NCBI GenBank assembly: GCA_951804985.1
Contig: OX638130.1
Location: 125,067,593 to 125,131,592 of the forward strand
Reading direction: 5' to 3'
Origin: Dryomyza anilis
Taxonomy: Eukaryota; Arthropoda; Insecta; Diptera; Dryomyzidae
DNA length: 64,000 bases
The translations under genes and the position numbers were made by a program. Numbering within the stretch: position 1 is the stretch's first letter; every line of letters starts with the position of its first letter. Shown here one piece after another: positions 24,700-36,250 of this stretch. Under the pieces are notes generated by a model. It did not search any database, had not been told where the DNA came from, and saw only the letters and a program-made list of their open reading frames with translations.

Positions 24700-26330
24700 G
24701 CCAATGAACTATGTGTCTGAGTAACATGAACATAAATAGTTTTTTTTTAATGAAAAACATTGAATTTTAGTTTAAAGTGTTGCATTTTAAATTAGATAAA
24801 TCTATTTCACCTTTTTATTTCTTTAAAATATTTAAATATTTTTCTATTTATATATTTTTGTTATTAATTTATTTATCAAATTTCACTTGTTTTTTTTTGG
24901 TATTTTATTTATTTTTAGACAAGCACTGTTTAAGTTAATATGGTACACAGCACAGTCGCTACACTTAATGGCCATGTTCCAGACAATCAATCAATATTTT
25001 TTTTTGATTTAAACATAAAAACTTGCCAACCTTTTAACGCCTGTCATGGCCTTGCACGCGCCCGATCAAAACAAGTTAACTCGCTTTAGAACTCGAATTT
25101 TCAAAATGCGCATTTATTACATACGAAAATACACTACAAAAAGATTGTATAATAATACAAATTATTAAGAAAATATTTATTTGTGACAGCAGTGAGTCAT
25201 TGTAAGAAAAAAGAATCACTTTAGAGTTCTGTAATTCCATTGTTGAGCCCTTCTGTATTACAGAAATACGATGCCGCCTCTACAAAATATGTTGTACTTA
25301 CAATAAATCGGCAACAACAACAATTTGTTTTTTTTATATCTTTTGCAATCTCAGCAACACCGTTCAAATATACAGTTTATTCAATATATTTTCTATATTA
25401 AATTTATACACAATATCTGCTAGAGATAACAAAAAAAAACTATTTTGAAGAACGCACAATTTTCAGAACCACATCGCGAAATTACGCACAACTTGCGACC
25501 GCAGTTAAATATATACTGAACATAAAAAAATTTCGGACATATATTGTCTGCAAAAACACGTGCGCCAGCAGCCAGCAACAGCCTGCTTCAGTATTAAATG
25601 CTGCTTCTTTATGTCCAAAATATACTAAAACAAACCAGTCACTCACAGCATTAGCTCGAACCAAAAACTCTACACAAATCGGAGAACCTATTAGCGGGGG
25701 TCACAGGCAAAAATGTACCATCGAAACTTTATAACAGACAACCGTTGGCTTTGTAGATTGACACAGTTGGTTTATGTCTCGATAGTTTTTGGGCTCTATA
25801 GGAAATTCTAAAATCTAATAGAACCATGTTTTAATTTTGAGTTTTTTCAAAATATTTTTATGACCCCACATAAAACTATGGCAACTACCTACTACCAGTG
25901 TAGTTGACACATTTATGCTTTTGACCTGCGCTTGTTTGTATGTAGTTTACATGTGATATAATGTCAATACTATAGTTTACCAATACTATATAACATGATA
26001 AAAAAAACACCAACAATAGCAACGCAAAACATTCCCAACAACATACAAAACTAACATAAAATAAAAAAACCTACTCTGAAAAACAAGAACTTCACGTATG
26101 TAGCACATGGTAAACCGTCTGGAGAGCATAACATGCGACACCACGCAAGTTTTATTATCTTAAAAACATGTTATACCAGCAGAAGGGGTTGATCCACAAG
26201 GAATCAGTTGGTACGCTATACAAGTTCAAGGCGAGACGGTCATTTGTATTCATCACTTTTTAATATTAACAAACATACACGAATTTTAATATTTTGACAA
26301 AAATATATTTCGTGATTTTTACTTCTACTA
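24700..26330. other. Gene-free DNA upstream of PAICS
   Basis: No exon or clear repeat was recognised. A short less AT-rich stretch at 25470-25780 includes a minus frame (25482-25664) with no recognisable homology. Confidence 0.35.
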
Positions 26331-27643
26331 TATCGAGTGTGATTAATCAATTATTCACAAACTTGAAGTTTATTAATCAGAAATTTTAATTAATAAAAAT
26401 GCTGTTTAATCAATTAATTACTATTTTGATTAATCAAAATCGCCTTTAATCATTGTTCTGATTGGTCAAAAATCTTGATTAAGCAATTAATCAGAAATTA
26501 ATTGATAAAATAATCGTATAGCCCTAGTTTTATATCAAAATGTATCATTATTTCATAGAACTACAAATTAACGACTAATGGTGATTAATCAAAATCCCTT
26601 TTAATCAATGTTCTGATTGATCGAAAATCTTGATTAATCAATTAATCAGAAATTGATTGATAAAATAATCGTATAGCCCTAGTTTTATATCAAATATGTA
26701 TATATCATAGTATTACAAATTAACGACTAATGATGCGTAATATTTTATAAAAATACTGAATTCTGAAACAGCTAAAAATAAATTCAATCGATTTAAAATG
26801 TGCCTTCCATACAGGCAGAATATCGACAGATTTCTGTCCAAAACGTCGTTTTCTGGTTGGACACAGCATGTAGTATGTTTTTCATCATACCCGGTTTAAC
26901 TTAAAAAGTCCACAAAATATGAAAAACCTGCCATATGCTTTCCAAAATCTTCCAATTATATGTGTGTTTACTAGGACTGTACGATTAACCAAAATCTTGA
27001 TTAATCAGAATGTGGTGGGACCTACAGTTTATTTCCGAATCCGAACGGCGGGTGAGAGCTTTTCATAGGCAATAAGTTTTACTCTCGTAGGTTTGCCATT
27101 TACTGACGAGAAGTAGCGCGGTATAGAAAAATGTTTCTATGAAAACATGTTGTTAGCCCCAGTCCAGACTTGAACCGGGGACCTTTCGGCTCGCAGTCCA
27201 ACGCACCAACCACTGAGCTACCGCGGCTACTGATTAAACACTGATAAATCTGATTAATCAGAATTTTGATTAATTGAAAATAGAACAATTTTATTCAATA
27301 TCATTTGTAAATTTCGTCAATAAAGAGAAATTTTATTTTTAAAATAATTAAAAAATGAAGGTAGTGTTTTAAATGTTTAAACACTATATAGTAAAGTATT
27401 TTTAAATATCCATTTAAAAATATTTTTAAATATTTTTAAATGGTAGAGTATGTTTAAATATTATTAAATATTACGCAAAAGTTGATTAATCAGAAATTAT
27501 GAATTACCAAAAATGCTGATTAATCATAATTTTGATTAATCAGAATCCTGATTAATTTATTAATCAAAGTTCAGATTAAACTAAAATCTTAAATAATCAG
27601 AAATTGATTAATCCAATTATTTGATTAATCGCACAGCCCTAGT
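26331..27643. repeat. GATTAATCAATTA repeat region with CTAGGACTGTACGATTAA ends, interrupted by a SINE
   Basis: The word TTGATTAATCA recurs throughout. Direct repeats of about 110-120 bases at about 26455-26575 and 26605-26735 share AAATAATCGTATAGCCCTAG then TTTTATATC. A second unit starts CTAGGACTGTACGATTAA (about 26970) and ends TTAATCGCACAGCCCTAG (about 27643), which are inverted. The SINE at 27011-27230 splits it. Confidence 0.6.
27011..27230 (-). mobile_element. tRNA-derived SINE, copy 1 (reverse, 3'-truncated)
   Basis: On minus it starts GTAGCCGCGGTAGCTCAGTG with a polymerase III A-box (TAGCTCAGTGGTT) and, about 35 bases on, a B-box-like GGTTCAAGTCT. The body TTTTCATAGAAACATTTTTC then TATACCGCGCTAC and GGCAAACCTACGAGAGTAAA matches the copy at 62158 almost base for base. 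The tRNA-like head does not fold into a clean anticodon arm, so it is not a functional tRNA gene. Confidence 0.85.
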
Positions 27644-27719
27644 GTTAACGAAAATATGCACCAACTATACTAGATAAATACCTGAAATTTTGTCCCGGGA
27701 ATTGATTTTTTTTTTATTA

Positions 27720-28020
27720 TTCAGAATGCCTCAAGGCAGATTTTAAGAATTTTGTTCTATATATAAGAAAAATCATTTTCATATTGATGGAATTAATACT
27801 GCAAATCATGATTAATAGCATTGAAGAATGATTCATAATATTGATAACTACAAAACAAAAAGGTTATGAATTCATTATCAATTTGATGAATGACCGAAAA
27901 ATTGTTCTTCAATATTATGAAGTGTATGTGAAGAATACGTTTCATCATATTAATGAACAAATACATAAAATACAACATTTATGTACATCATATTGAAGAA
28001 TGCTATTCATTATAACTTTT
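27720..28020. repeat. Interspersed repeat rich in ATATTGATGAA/TTCTTCA, copy 2
   Basis: It shares TGTGAAGAATACGTTTCATC then ATATTAATGAA, and GAATGACCGA with copies at 23296-24060 and about 18300-18420. No protein is encoded; the minus frame at 27793-27978 is within the repeat. Confidence 0.5.
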
Positions 28021-28716
28021 TATTACTAAAAAAAGTAATAAAAAAAATGTTGAATGAATAGTTTTTCAGGAAAATTAAAAAAAAAAAAAAAACGATTTTT
28101 TTTTAAATTAATGGGTTTTTTCAATTAGAACATGATTTTTTAAATTAGAAAATTTAACAATATAACAAATAAAACAGTTAATGCTGAAATTATTAATATC
28201 TGTAATGTAATTCAAAGATAAGTTATCTTTTCTTAAACGAAATTCATGCTGTTGTATGTAACTAATATCATATGTAGGGTATTTAAAAATGATATATATG
28301 TTTATGAAAAAATTCCATCCGCAAAAAAACAAAAGTTTTTGATTGACTATGAAAATCATCACAAATCAAATCATTATCTACTGAAATGTGTTCCAAAGGA
28401 ATAGATAACTTATTCATTAACGAACTTTGGAGCTATTCTATATTACTAATATCAAATGTAGGGCATACGCAAAATAAGCCAAAAACATTTTCACATCCCC
28501 GATAGTAATTCTACAAAACAACATATATTATGACCTTCCCGAAATGTCGACCATACCAATACAATACAATACACAAGTTTCACCGGCAAGATAGGGTGTA
28601 GAGTTAGCACATGCTGTCTGTGCTGTGTAGAGTATGAAAAACAAAAAAAAAACGCACAGAGAGCAAGAAAAGTAGGGGCTCTACACTGTATCTGACTTGC
28701 ACAGAGAATCCAGTAA

Positions 28717-28722
28717 TCAGTT
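28717..28722 (+). promoter_or_regulatory. Candidate initiator (TCAGTT) of PAICS
   Basis: TCAGTT matches the arthropod initiator consensus TCAKTY and lies 68 bases before the PAICS start codon. No TATA box sits at the expected distance. Only transcript 5' ends could confirm it. Confidence 0.35.
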
Positions 28723-28784
28723 TAATTTTGTTGATCGACCACGCGTCTTCACATCACAAGCAGCACAAAAAACAGACAATTACA

Positions 28785-31700
28785 ATGACAAGCAGTCAGT
28801 ATTTTCCATATAATTTTATAATTATTTTTTTAATATATATATATATTTTTAAATAACTAGTTGAAGGATACAAATTGGGAAAAGAAATTATTGCGGGTAA
28901 AACGAAGCAGGTTTTCGATTTACCTGAACATCCCGGACAATGTCTGTTGCTGAGCAAAGATCGCATTACGGCCGGCGATGGCGTTAAGGCTCACGATCTG
29001 GAGGGTAAAGCCGAAATCTCGAACAAAACTAATGGACAAGTTTTTCAAATACTTAATGAGGCTGGTAGGTAACTGAGTAATGACATTTTAATATTTTAGA
29101 AATTAATTAATTTCCGCGTAGGCATCAATACTGCATATGTTAAATATGTATCACCAAAGGCGTTTATTGCCAAGAAATGTGAAATGGTGCCCATTGAATG
29201 GGTCACTAGACGTCTGGCGACAGGTTCGTTTCTAAAGCGAAATGTAGGCGTGCCAGAGGGCTACAGGTAAATACCAAATATTTAAAATGCCTTTATCAAT
29301 TCAATTTTTAATAATATTAGTTATATAAAATAAATTAATAGGTCTTATTTAAAGTAATATGGCTTTAAGTAGATAAATTACACAGTGGTCTCAAAATGTT
29401 ATGTGTTCTGTTTATTCGCATATGGAAGAAAAACAACATTAGTACCTACAATTTGTGCTGACGTAGGCATTAAATTGTCCTTAGCTTCATATTGAATGCT
29501 ATAGTAAATCGGTAATATATTGATTATCAGTTGTTGTCGTAGCTGGTGTTGTTTTCGCAAATATAATATGCATCTTGTTTACAGTTATTTGATGATGGGC
29601 CATGACTTTTGTAACAATTTTAATGATAACAAATTTATTTATAAATAATAATTTTAAAAATAACACATCGCAACAACCATCATTTATCCGCGTTCATTAT
29701 ATGATATTCCGATGGACTTTAAGATTCTTATCAAGTGCTGATACTCCGGTTTTTATTTTTTGGTATTGCCTTTTTTTTACTTTACACTTAAAGTCACAGC
29801 TGTATTCAATTGGACATCTGTAACACTCAGAAGGAGGTATTTAAAAGTATATTCAGCTTCGTAACCCTGATGATCTTTGAACTACTTTAAACGGTAACCG
29901 CGTTAATTTTCATTTCTTCACACATCACATATTTGTAGGGTATAAATAATCGGCTTAGACAGAATATATCTTGGATAAATCAACTTAACTTCTTTACACC
30001 AGCTACTAAAATGTTCCTAATCAAAATACCACAAGTGTACAAACCTCCCTTACTGTTTTATACAAAATACATAAAAACGTCTGTACCAATTTTTTATAAT
30101 TATGACGAATTCTTTTATGAAATATTAATTTGATACAATGACAAAAACTAAAGATTCTAGTTTGTGCTTGAGATATTTCAATATTAAGAACCAAATAAAA
30201 GTTAATTTTAGTAAATTTTTTGTAACTTTAGTCAAGTCGTCGCCGAGAAGTAATAATACGTAGCTATATCCTTAAGAAATTTAATATTTTTATTTTTACA
30301 AAGACTATTTATACCGGTATATTCAAAATTCCGATCGAAATCATATTCACATTTTTAATATATTTTTTGCTGTTTCAGAATTCGATTTTTTAATACGAGA
30401 TAAAGGTATAGAATTTAATCTGTTAGCTTGTATAACGTATTCAATACGAGTCGTTGTTTTGAAATATTTGTATTAAGGAGTGCGCTCGAAACAATTGTAG
30501 GATAGATTTTTTACTTCCTATTTTTGTTAGAAGTGTCCGATAGAAAGTATTAGCATACCATCGTCTTCGGATTTATTGACAGATGTACACAAAATAAGTT
30601 ATTTTCATTTTAAGTGTTTACTAGAAATTGGTACTCAAGCTGAAATTCGAAAAATCATTGTGGTATTTTTCCAACAAAATACAAAATGGAGTCACTTAGA
30701 AATTGCCAAAACTGTTAAAGTGTCCCGTCAAATTGTTAACCGGGTTTTGAAAAACATTAATGACAATCTAAACATTGATCGAAAAGTAAGATCTGGCAGA
30801 GAATGTGGATCGGAAGACCTACACAGAGATAAACGTGCCAAGGACATTTTTCATAAAACATCCAAATACTTCGGACAGAAAAGTAGGTGAAATATGCAGT
30901 TACTTCGAATCATTTCTCCGCAAAGTAAAAAAGGAAGTTGGCCTCAAATCGTACAAAGTTGAGAAATTCTCATTCCGGAATGCTACGAAAATATTGACGC
31001 AAGAAATAGATGATCAAAATTGCAGTCATAATTTGTAACAAAATTTCTGTGTTGCATTATGGATGACGAAACATATCTATTGGCGGACTTTTCGCAGTTT
31101 CCAGCAACGCCTTTTACAAGTTGTATCCGTGCGAAAATATGCCAGAAAAGTACAGAATACAAAAAAATCCAGGTCCCCGAGAATTTTTTCGTGTAACAGG
31201 TAATATGCAGTTGAAGTAAAAAAAGCCAGCCGTATGTAACTTCTGAGTCAATTAACACGGATATATATAATGCTAAAAGCTTGCAGAAGTGGTTAACACC
31301 ATTTGTAATGCAGTGTTAAGTATCCACTATGGAAAAAAAGCGAAGGAGTGGTTCACCATCAATAATATCAGAATTATACCTAACGAGTCAAATCCGCCAA
31401 ACTGACCAGAAATGAGGCCAGTGGAAAGTTATTGGGCTCTAATTAAGAGGAAACTGAAGGAGGCGAAAAGTTAATCGAAATACATAAGGGTATTTAGCAA
31501 TAAGAGTATTTCAGCTTCCAAAAACATTTATGAAAACAGTCCTTGATGAAGGGAATTTCTAAAAAGGCTCATACTTTCCTAATGAACAATGAATACTAAT
31601 TTTTTTTTTGGTAAAAAATTTACTTAAAGTGAGGTATAATACAAAAAAAAAATTTTGGAATCACAGCTTACGTGATTTTTTGATTTTTCTATGTTACAAT

Positions 31701-33657
31701 TTTTTCGTGCGCACTCCTTACGATCAAAAGTCATTTTCGGAACAAGACCTATCAATTTTTGTAATAATTTTTATATCGTTGTTGTGGAAGTAAAACTGAC
31801 CAAATAATTTTGTTTTAGAATTGTTTAAAATTGTAATGATTAACATTAAAAAATAAGTTCGTTTATTCCTCATTAAACACTTAACCTCTAAATTCCAGAT
31901 TTTTTGTTTTAAGCTGATAAAAATTTTATTTATAAATTCTGAATAATTTGTGTTCTACGGCTTTGCTCTAAGTAACACTACAGAAATATGTGATAAAACC
32001 TGTTTTTTTGACGTAACTGTTTGTCCCCGCTAGGTACCCGGACATAAAATGAAAAATTAAAAAAGCCTTTAGACAATACACAGGCCACGGGCATATTTTA
32101 CTGCTTCTATTTTGAAGATTTTACCACAAAAACAAGTTTTTGAAAGCACAAAATTTCACTAAAATGTTTTTTTTCGATGTTGGTTCGCTCTACTGATCAC
32201 ACAAATGTCGAATGATGTTGGTTTCAAGTTTTGATTGGCGTAAATGCTTGGATCAAGATAAATTTTAAAGTCGCAGCGGGAAGTTTAAGTAACATTCTGT
32301 ATACGAATTTTAGATGTTAGTCGGTTGGCTCCTGGCGGTACTAGTGGACTTTAAGGGTTAAAGAAAATTTACATAAAATAGCGTCAAGTTAAATTGTACT
32401 TATTTTAAGGAATTGTTTCTTTAATAGAAGAAATATTTCCTTATTATAAGAAAATGGTTTCCTTTAAAGAAAAATTTCCGTAATATAAGAACACTTTTTC
32501 CTTAACGCTATATCAGGTTCAATTTCGTTATTATGAGGAAACTATTTTTTGAGTGCATTTAATACAGATATTGATCATATCAATCCGAAAAATATCGTAT
32601 AAAATATTTTTTTTTAAATACGTAGTTAGTAATTTTTATTTTTATAACGATTATTACTATTTTGAAATACCTTATAGATTCACACCGCCAAAACAGGAGA
32701 CATTCTTCAAGGATGATGCCAATCATGATCCCCAATGGTCGGATGAGCAAATTATTGCAGCAAAATTCAACTTCAATGGTTTATTAATCGGTTAGTGCAA
32801 CTATATTCTCTACCATTAAAACGTCACAAAAACGTGTTCCACTATTTCGCATAGGTCCTGCCGAGGTCGATATCATGAAACGTACCACGGTATTAGTTTT
32901 CGAGATTTTAGAAAAGGCCTGGTCAACGCGTAACTGTGCGCTGATCGATATGAAAGTTGAGTTTGGTGTTGATAGCGAAGGTAACATCGTGTTGGCCGAT
33001 ATCATCGATTCGGATTCGTGGCGTTTGTGGCCAGCTGGCGACAAACGTCTGATGGTCGATAAACAGGTCTATCGTAATCTTGCCTCAGTCACAGCCAGTG
33101 ATTTGGACACCGTCAAACGCAACTTTATCTGGGTGAGCGATCAGTTGAAGGACATTATACCGAAGAATGATCATTTGGTGGTCATACTCATGGGTAGTGC
33201 TTCCGATTTGGCGCACTGCGAAAAAATTGCCGCACACTGCAAGGCATTGGGCGTTAACACAGAACTGAGGGTAACATCGGCGCACAAGGGCACCGAGGAT
33301 ACGTTGCGCATTGTACGCGAATACGAGGGTGTTGTAAATAATTTGATTCTCATTGCTGTCGCTGGACGTTCAAATGGGCTGGGTCCGGTACTGTCCGGCA
33401 GCACAACTGTGCCAGTCATCAATTGTCCACCAGTCAAACCAGACAATGTACAACTGGATGTATGGTCTAGTTTGAATGTGCCCTCTGGTCTGGGCTGTCC
33501 AACGGTTTTGTATCCGGAGGCTGCTGCGCTGCATGCTGCACAGATACTGGGACTGAGCAATTATATGATTTGGTCGAAATTGCGTGTCAAGCAGTTGAAC
33601 AATATGTTGGTCTTGAAAAAGGCCGATGCGCAAATAAAGGGCGTACGAAATGCGTAA
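28785..33657 (+). CDS. Paics: Bifunctional AIR carboxylase / SAICAR synthetase, five coding exons
   Basis: The enzyme carries out steps 6 and 7 of de novo purine synthesis: AIR to CAIR, then condensation with aspartate to SAICAR. Exons: 28785-28794, 28861-29064, 29122-29266, 32678-32790, 32855-33657, all GT-AG and in phase, giving 424 residues (the human enzyme is 425). The SAICAR synthetase domain covers about 5-255, with GKTKQVFDL near the start and LIDMKVEFG at 187-195. The AIR carboxylase (PurE) domain covers about 265-424, with [16 protein letters not shown] and [15 protein letters not shown]. The first coding exon is only 10 bases, fixed by frame and a GTCAGT donor. Intron 3 (3.4 kb) contains a dead mariner-type element. 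AATAAA at 33717-33722 is a likely polyadenylation signal. Confidence 0.98.
30476..31718 (+). mobile_element. Inactive Tc1/mariner-superfamily transposon with TA target duplication
   Basis: The left end AGGAGTGCGCTCGAAACAAT then TGTAGGATAG (30476) and the right end, reverse complement AGGAGTGCGCACGAAAAAAT then TGTAACATAG (31718), match over about 30 bases. Both are flanked by TA, the superfamily's target duplication. Length is 1243 bp. A helix-turn-helix domain is readable from about 30576. Frameshifts follow; then MDDETY (about 31061, first catalytic Asp) and PNESNPPN with [11 protein letters not shown] (about 31380-31450, catalytic Glu region). The block that should hold the second catalytic Asp appears to be missing around 31300-31330. 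The element resembles DD37E-like groups in insects; the subgroup is uncertain. Confidence 0.88.
30576..31500 (+). pseudogene. Broken Tc1/mariner transposase
   Basis: Fragments in different frames make up one decayed transposase: an N-terminal helix-turn-helix part (30576-30890), a continuation in another frame (30805-31038, containing [10 protein letters not shown]), and a catalytic part with [13 protein letters not shown] and, after internal stops, [18 protein letters not shown]. At least two frame changes, several stops and loss of the second Asp motif indicate no activity. Confidence 0.8.
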
Positions 33658-34788
33658 AAATATCGAATGTAATTCTGTAATTTTTTTTAACATCATCATA
33701 TAACATATATTTTAATAATAAAAGTTCTACTAAAAAAATAAATAAAACTGACCTGTGACATGCAGAAATTAAGATCACTATATGATTTTGTTGTCGATCG
33801 TATTCGAAACAATTCATTGAGATAGGTGCAGAGAAGTTACATTCTTCTGTAGGTTTTTGTATTACAGATGGAAATCAAATTTATACATTAATTTGTACAT
33901 GAAATATGTTTTCTCCTTTGGCGGTAGGTATCTGAAAGGAGTAACAACTTTAGTAATTATTTTGCAGGAAGTGTTTTTAATATATTTTTGATTCAAATAT
34001 ATTTTTTAGCAAAATGTAGGTTGGATTAAAATAAAAAAATAGGATAATTCATATAAACTGAAAATTAATCAAAATAAACAATTAACTTTGAAGTAAGATA
34101 ATATTATTTTGCCATACATTTTTAATTTCAAGTAAAAAAAATATTAAATATTAAAAAAATAATCTTTACAATCTTGGGCCAAGATAGAACGAATTTCATT
34201 AAACTATAAATTAATAAAAACAACATTGAACAAGTTAAAAAATATGATTAGAAATTACAGTTTGGAAATTATAAAAGTTACATATTATAATTTATTTTTT
34301 AATTAACCATATAAACTATTTTCTATTGGAAACTACTAAAATGACATTAGTCATTTTATAAAACACCATTTTAGTTACACTCTACATGATTAAGCATTTT
34401 TTTTTCTCGTGTAAAATTTCGTGATAAACCTTATAATTGAGATAAATATAATGGAAAAAATTATTTACAGTGAGAAGACTGTACTGATCCCAAGTGTATT
34501 GTTGTGGGGGGGGGGGCCTTCGCTCCAACCAACTTTGACAGTTATCAGCTGGTTTTCTGTTGTTTTTCGTATTTTGTTTTTATCGCACTTATTATTTTTA
34601 GATTAACGTACGCGCAGTGTTTATTAATATAGGTATTTTGCATTATCACTTGTTTACCAGCCTTAATGTTGTATAAAATACCTGCCTAAATAAATTGTTG
34701 TGCTGCTGCGACTGCTGTTCATTGGCTGGATAAGAAAGACTGCAGCTGCCATCAAGTGCAAGTCAAAAAGGGGGGTTCGAAGCTCACC
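33658..34788. other. Intergenic DNA between PAICS and sulfiredoxin
   Basis: The first ~100 bases are the PAICS 3' UTR. The rest is AT-rich with an 11-base poly-G run at about 34506-34516. The GC-richer 34690-34790 is a plausible sulfiredoxin promoter/5' UTR. No gene is visible in between. Confidence 0.5.
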
Positions 34789-34890
34789 ATGAAAGTCATT
34801 TCAAGTTTGGTTTTATCATTGAGTAGACGCACTTTCACCACCACCACAAGTAGTAAATATTTCGACAGTGCGACCAAGTTTCAAATATAA
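34789..34890 (+). other. Upstream ORF of sulfiredoxin with mitochondrial-presequence character
   Basis: A 33-codon frame starts at 34789 and stops at TAA 34888-34890. It is in the same frame as the sulfiredoxin ATG at 34927. Its product begins MKVISSLVLSLSRRTFTTTT: basic, Ser/Thr-rich, without acidic residues, as in mitochondrial presequences. A 45-base GT-AG segment (34878-34922, with CTTAATT before the acceptor) would, if removed, join it in frame to the sulfiredoxin start. Either a regulatory uORF or a presequence exon is possible; the intron would be unusually short and its donor (GTTTCA) weak. Confidence 0.4.
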
Positions 34891-34926
34891 ATTTCGATCT
34901 TAATTATAATAGAAAACTTTAGTAAA

Positions 34927-35799
34927 ATGTCTAACGTTGATACTTCGGTGCATTCTGCCTACATTACGGAGGTACATAATGTACCCATGTCTGTGATACG
35001 ACGTCCGATACCCTCGGTGCTGGATGAGAAAAAAGTGGCATCGCTCATGGAAACGATCAAGGTGCGGTTGCTATAATAAAGAAAAAAACAGGTTTTTGTT
35101 TCTGTTTGTTTTATAAATATGCATTATTCTGTTTGTTTTGTATATTTTAAATTTTATTTTAAGGCATTTTATACTATGTTCCAGTTTTCAATCGATTTTA
35201 AATGGAAATTTCGATTCATTTGATTTTTAATGCATTTTTTTTTATATTTGAAAAATTTCGTTTGGACTTCAGCGATTTGAATTCGTTTTAAAAACAATTT
35301 TTTGTATTAAAAGATTGAATTCAAAGTGGTAGCTTATATTAGATTTGAATGGAAATTTATACTAATTCGATTTAGAATTCATTTAATTAATAGAACAAAT
35401 TTATTTTAATTAATTTACTTTGACTTGAACAATTTGAATTTGTTTTGAAAACAATTTTTGTTATTAAAAAATCAAATTAAATATCGTTTAATTAATTATT
35501 TGCATTAAGTAATATTTTTAAAATATATAATATTATAAAACTTTATACTTTCAGTATTTTCATTATATTACCTGTATTTTTTTTAGAGCGAAACTGACGC
35601 CGACCAAGTGCCGCCCATTGATGTGCTTTGGTTGGAGGGCTCCGAGGGTGGCAACTATTTCTATAGCTTCGGCGGCTGTCATCGTTTTGAGGCACACAAG
35701 CGGCTGCAACGTGAGACCATACAAGCGAAATTGGTCAAATCAACGTTGACGGATTTATACACCTATATGGGCTCAAGCACGCCCAAGGAACTAAAGTGA
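34927..35799 (+). CDS. Srx: Sulfiredoxin, two coding exons
   Basis: Sulfiredoxin uses ATP and thiol to reduce the sulfinic form of 2-Cys peroxiredoxins, restoring peroxide removal. Exons 34927-35061 and 35587-35799 join in phase 0 (AAG/GTGCGG donor, TTTTAG acceptor), giving 115 residues. The hallmark FGGCHR is at 73-78 with catalytic Cys76. The N-terminal [19 protein letters not shown] is the conserved ATP-site strand region of the ParB-like fold, and VLWLEG precedes the active site. It is a little shorter than the 137-residue human protein because the N-terminal tail is short. AATAAA follows at 35911-35916. An in-frame upstream ORF could supply an N-terminal extension. Confidence 0.97.
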
Positions 35800-36095
35800 T
35801 TACTCGAAAATTTATGTCAATTGTTTTCGTACTCAATTTAAAAATTATACAAATTAATGTTTATACTAATAAGTTATACTACTTTGTTTTCAATTTTATA
35901 CAAAATTTTTAATAAATGTTTAAATATATTTTAAAATATTTTTGAAGAAAATATTTAATTATCTAAAATTTATAATACGCGTTATACGGCATATTGCAAC
36001 TGCGAAAGAAATCGTTTTAAAATTTCAATTTTATCTATTTTGTTTTATGCTGCTCCACTATTGGGGTTTTTAATACATACCGGCATGTTTCAATT
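35800..36095. other. Sulfiredoxin 3' UTR and AT-rich spacer
   Basis: Contains the polyadenylation signal AATAAA at 35911-35916. Nothing else is recognised. Confidence 0.5.
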
Positions 36096-36250
36096 GTTAG
36101 CGTCAGAAGATCAGTGGTTATTGCATTGGACTGCGAGCCGAAAGTTTGCGTGTTTGACACCAGCTATTGCAACATCAAAATAGAAATTCTTTTTCTAACG
36201 GCGTTATCTCTCGTAAGACAATGGCAAACCTTCGAGAATAAATATAATGC
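36096..36250 (+). mobile_element. tRNA-derived SINE, diverged copy 2
   Basis: GATCAGTGGTTATTGCATTG then GACTGCGAGCCGAAAG aligns with the tRNA-like head of the SINE at 62158, and AATGGCAAACCTTCGAGAAT with its body. Substitutions and small deletions are frequent, so this is an old insertion. Confidence 0.65.

Larger units (their letters stand above)
29267..32677 (+). other. Intron 3 of PAICS
   Basis: The intron opens with GTAAATACC and closes with CTTATAG. It contains the Tc1/mariner copy at 30476-31718, a half MITE end at 31775-31800 (ATATCGTTGTTGTGGAAG), the GGTTGGCTCCTGGCGG-type repeat at 31900-32360 and a TCCTTATTATAAG repeat at 32390-32550 that recurs at 63600-63720. No host exon is seen inside. 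Confidence 0.75.

Noticed and set aside
27167..27230. Possible tRNA gene on minus
   Set aside because: Head of a SINE: the anticodon arm does not pair properly and the same head plus a conserved 200-base body recurs at 62158.
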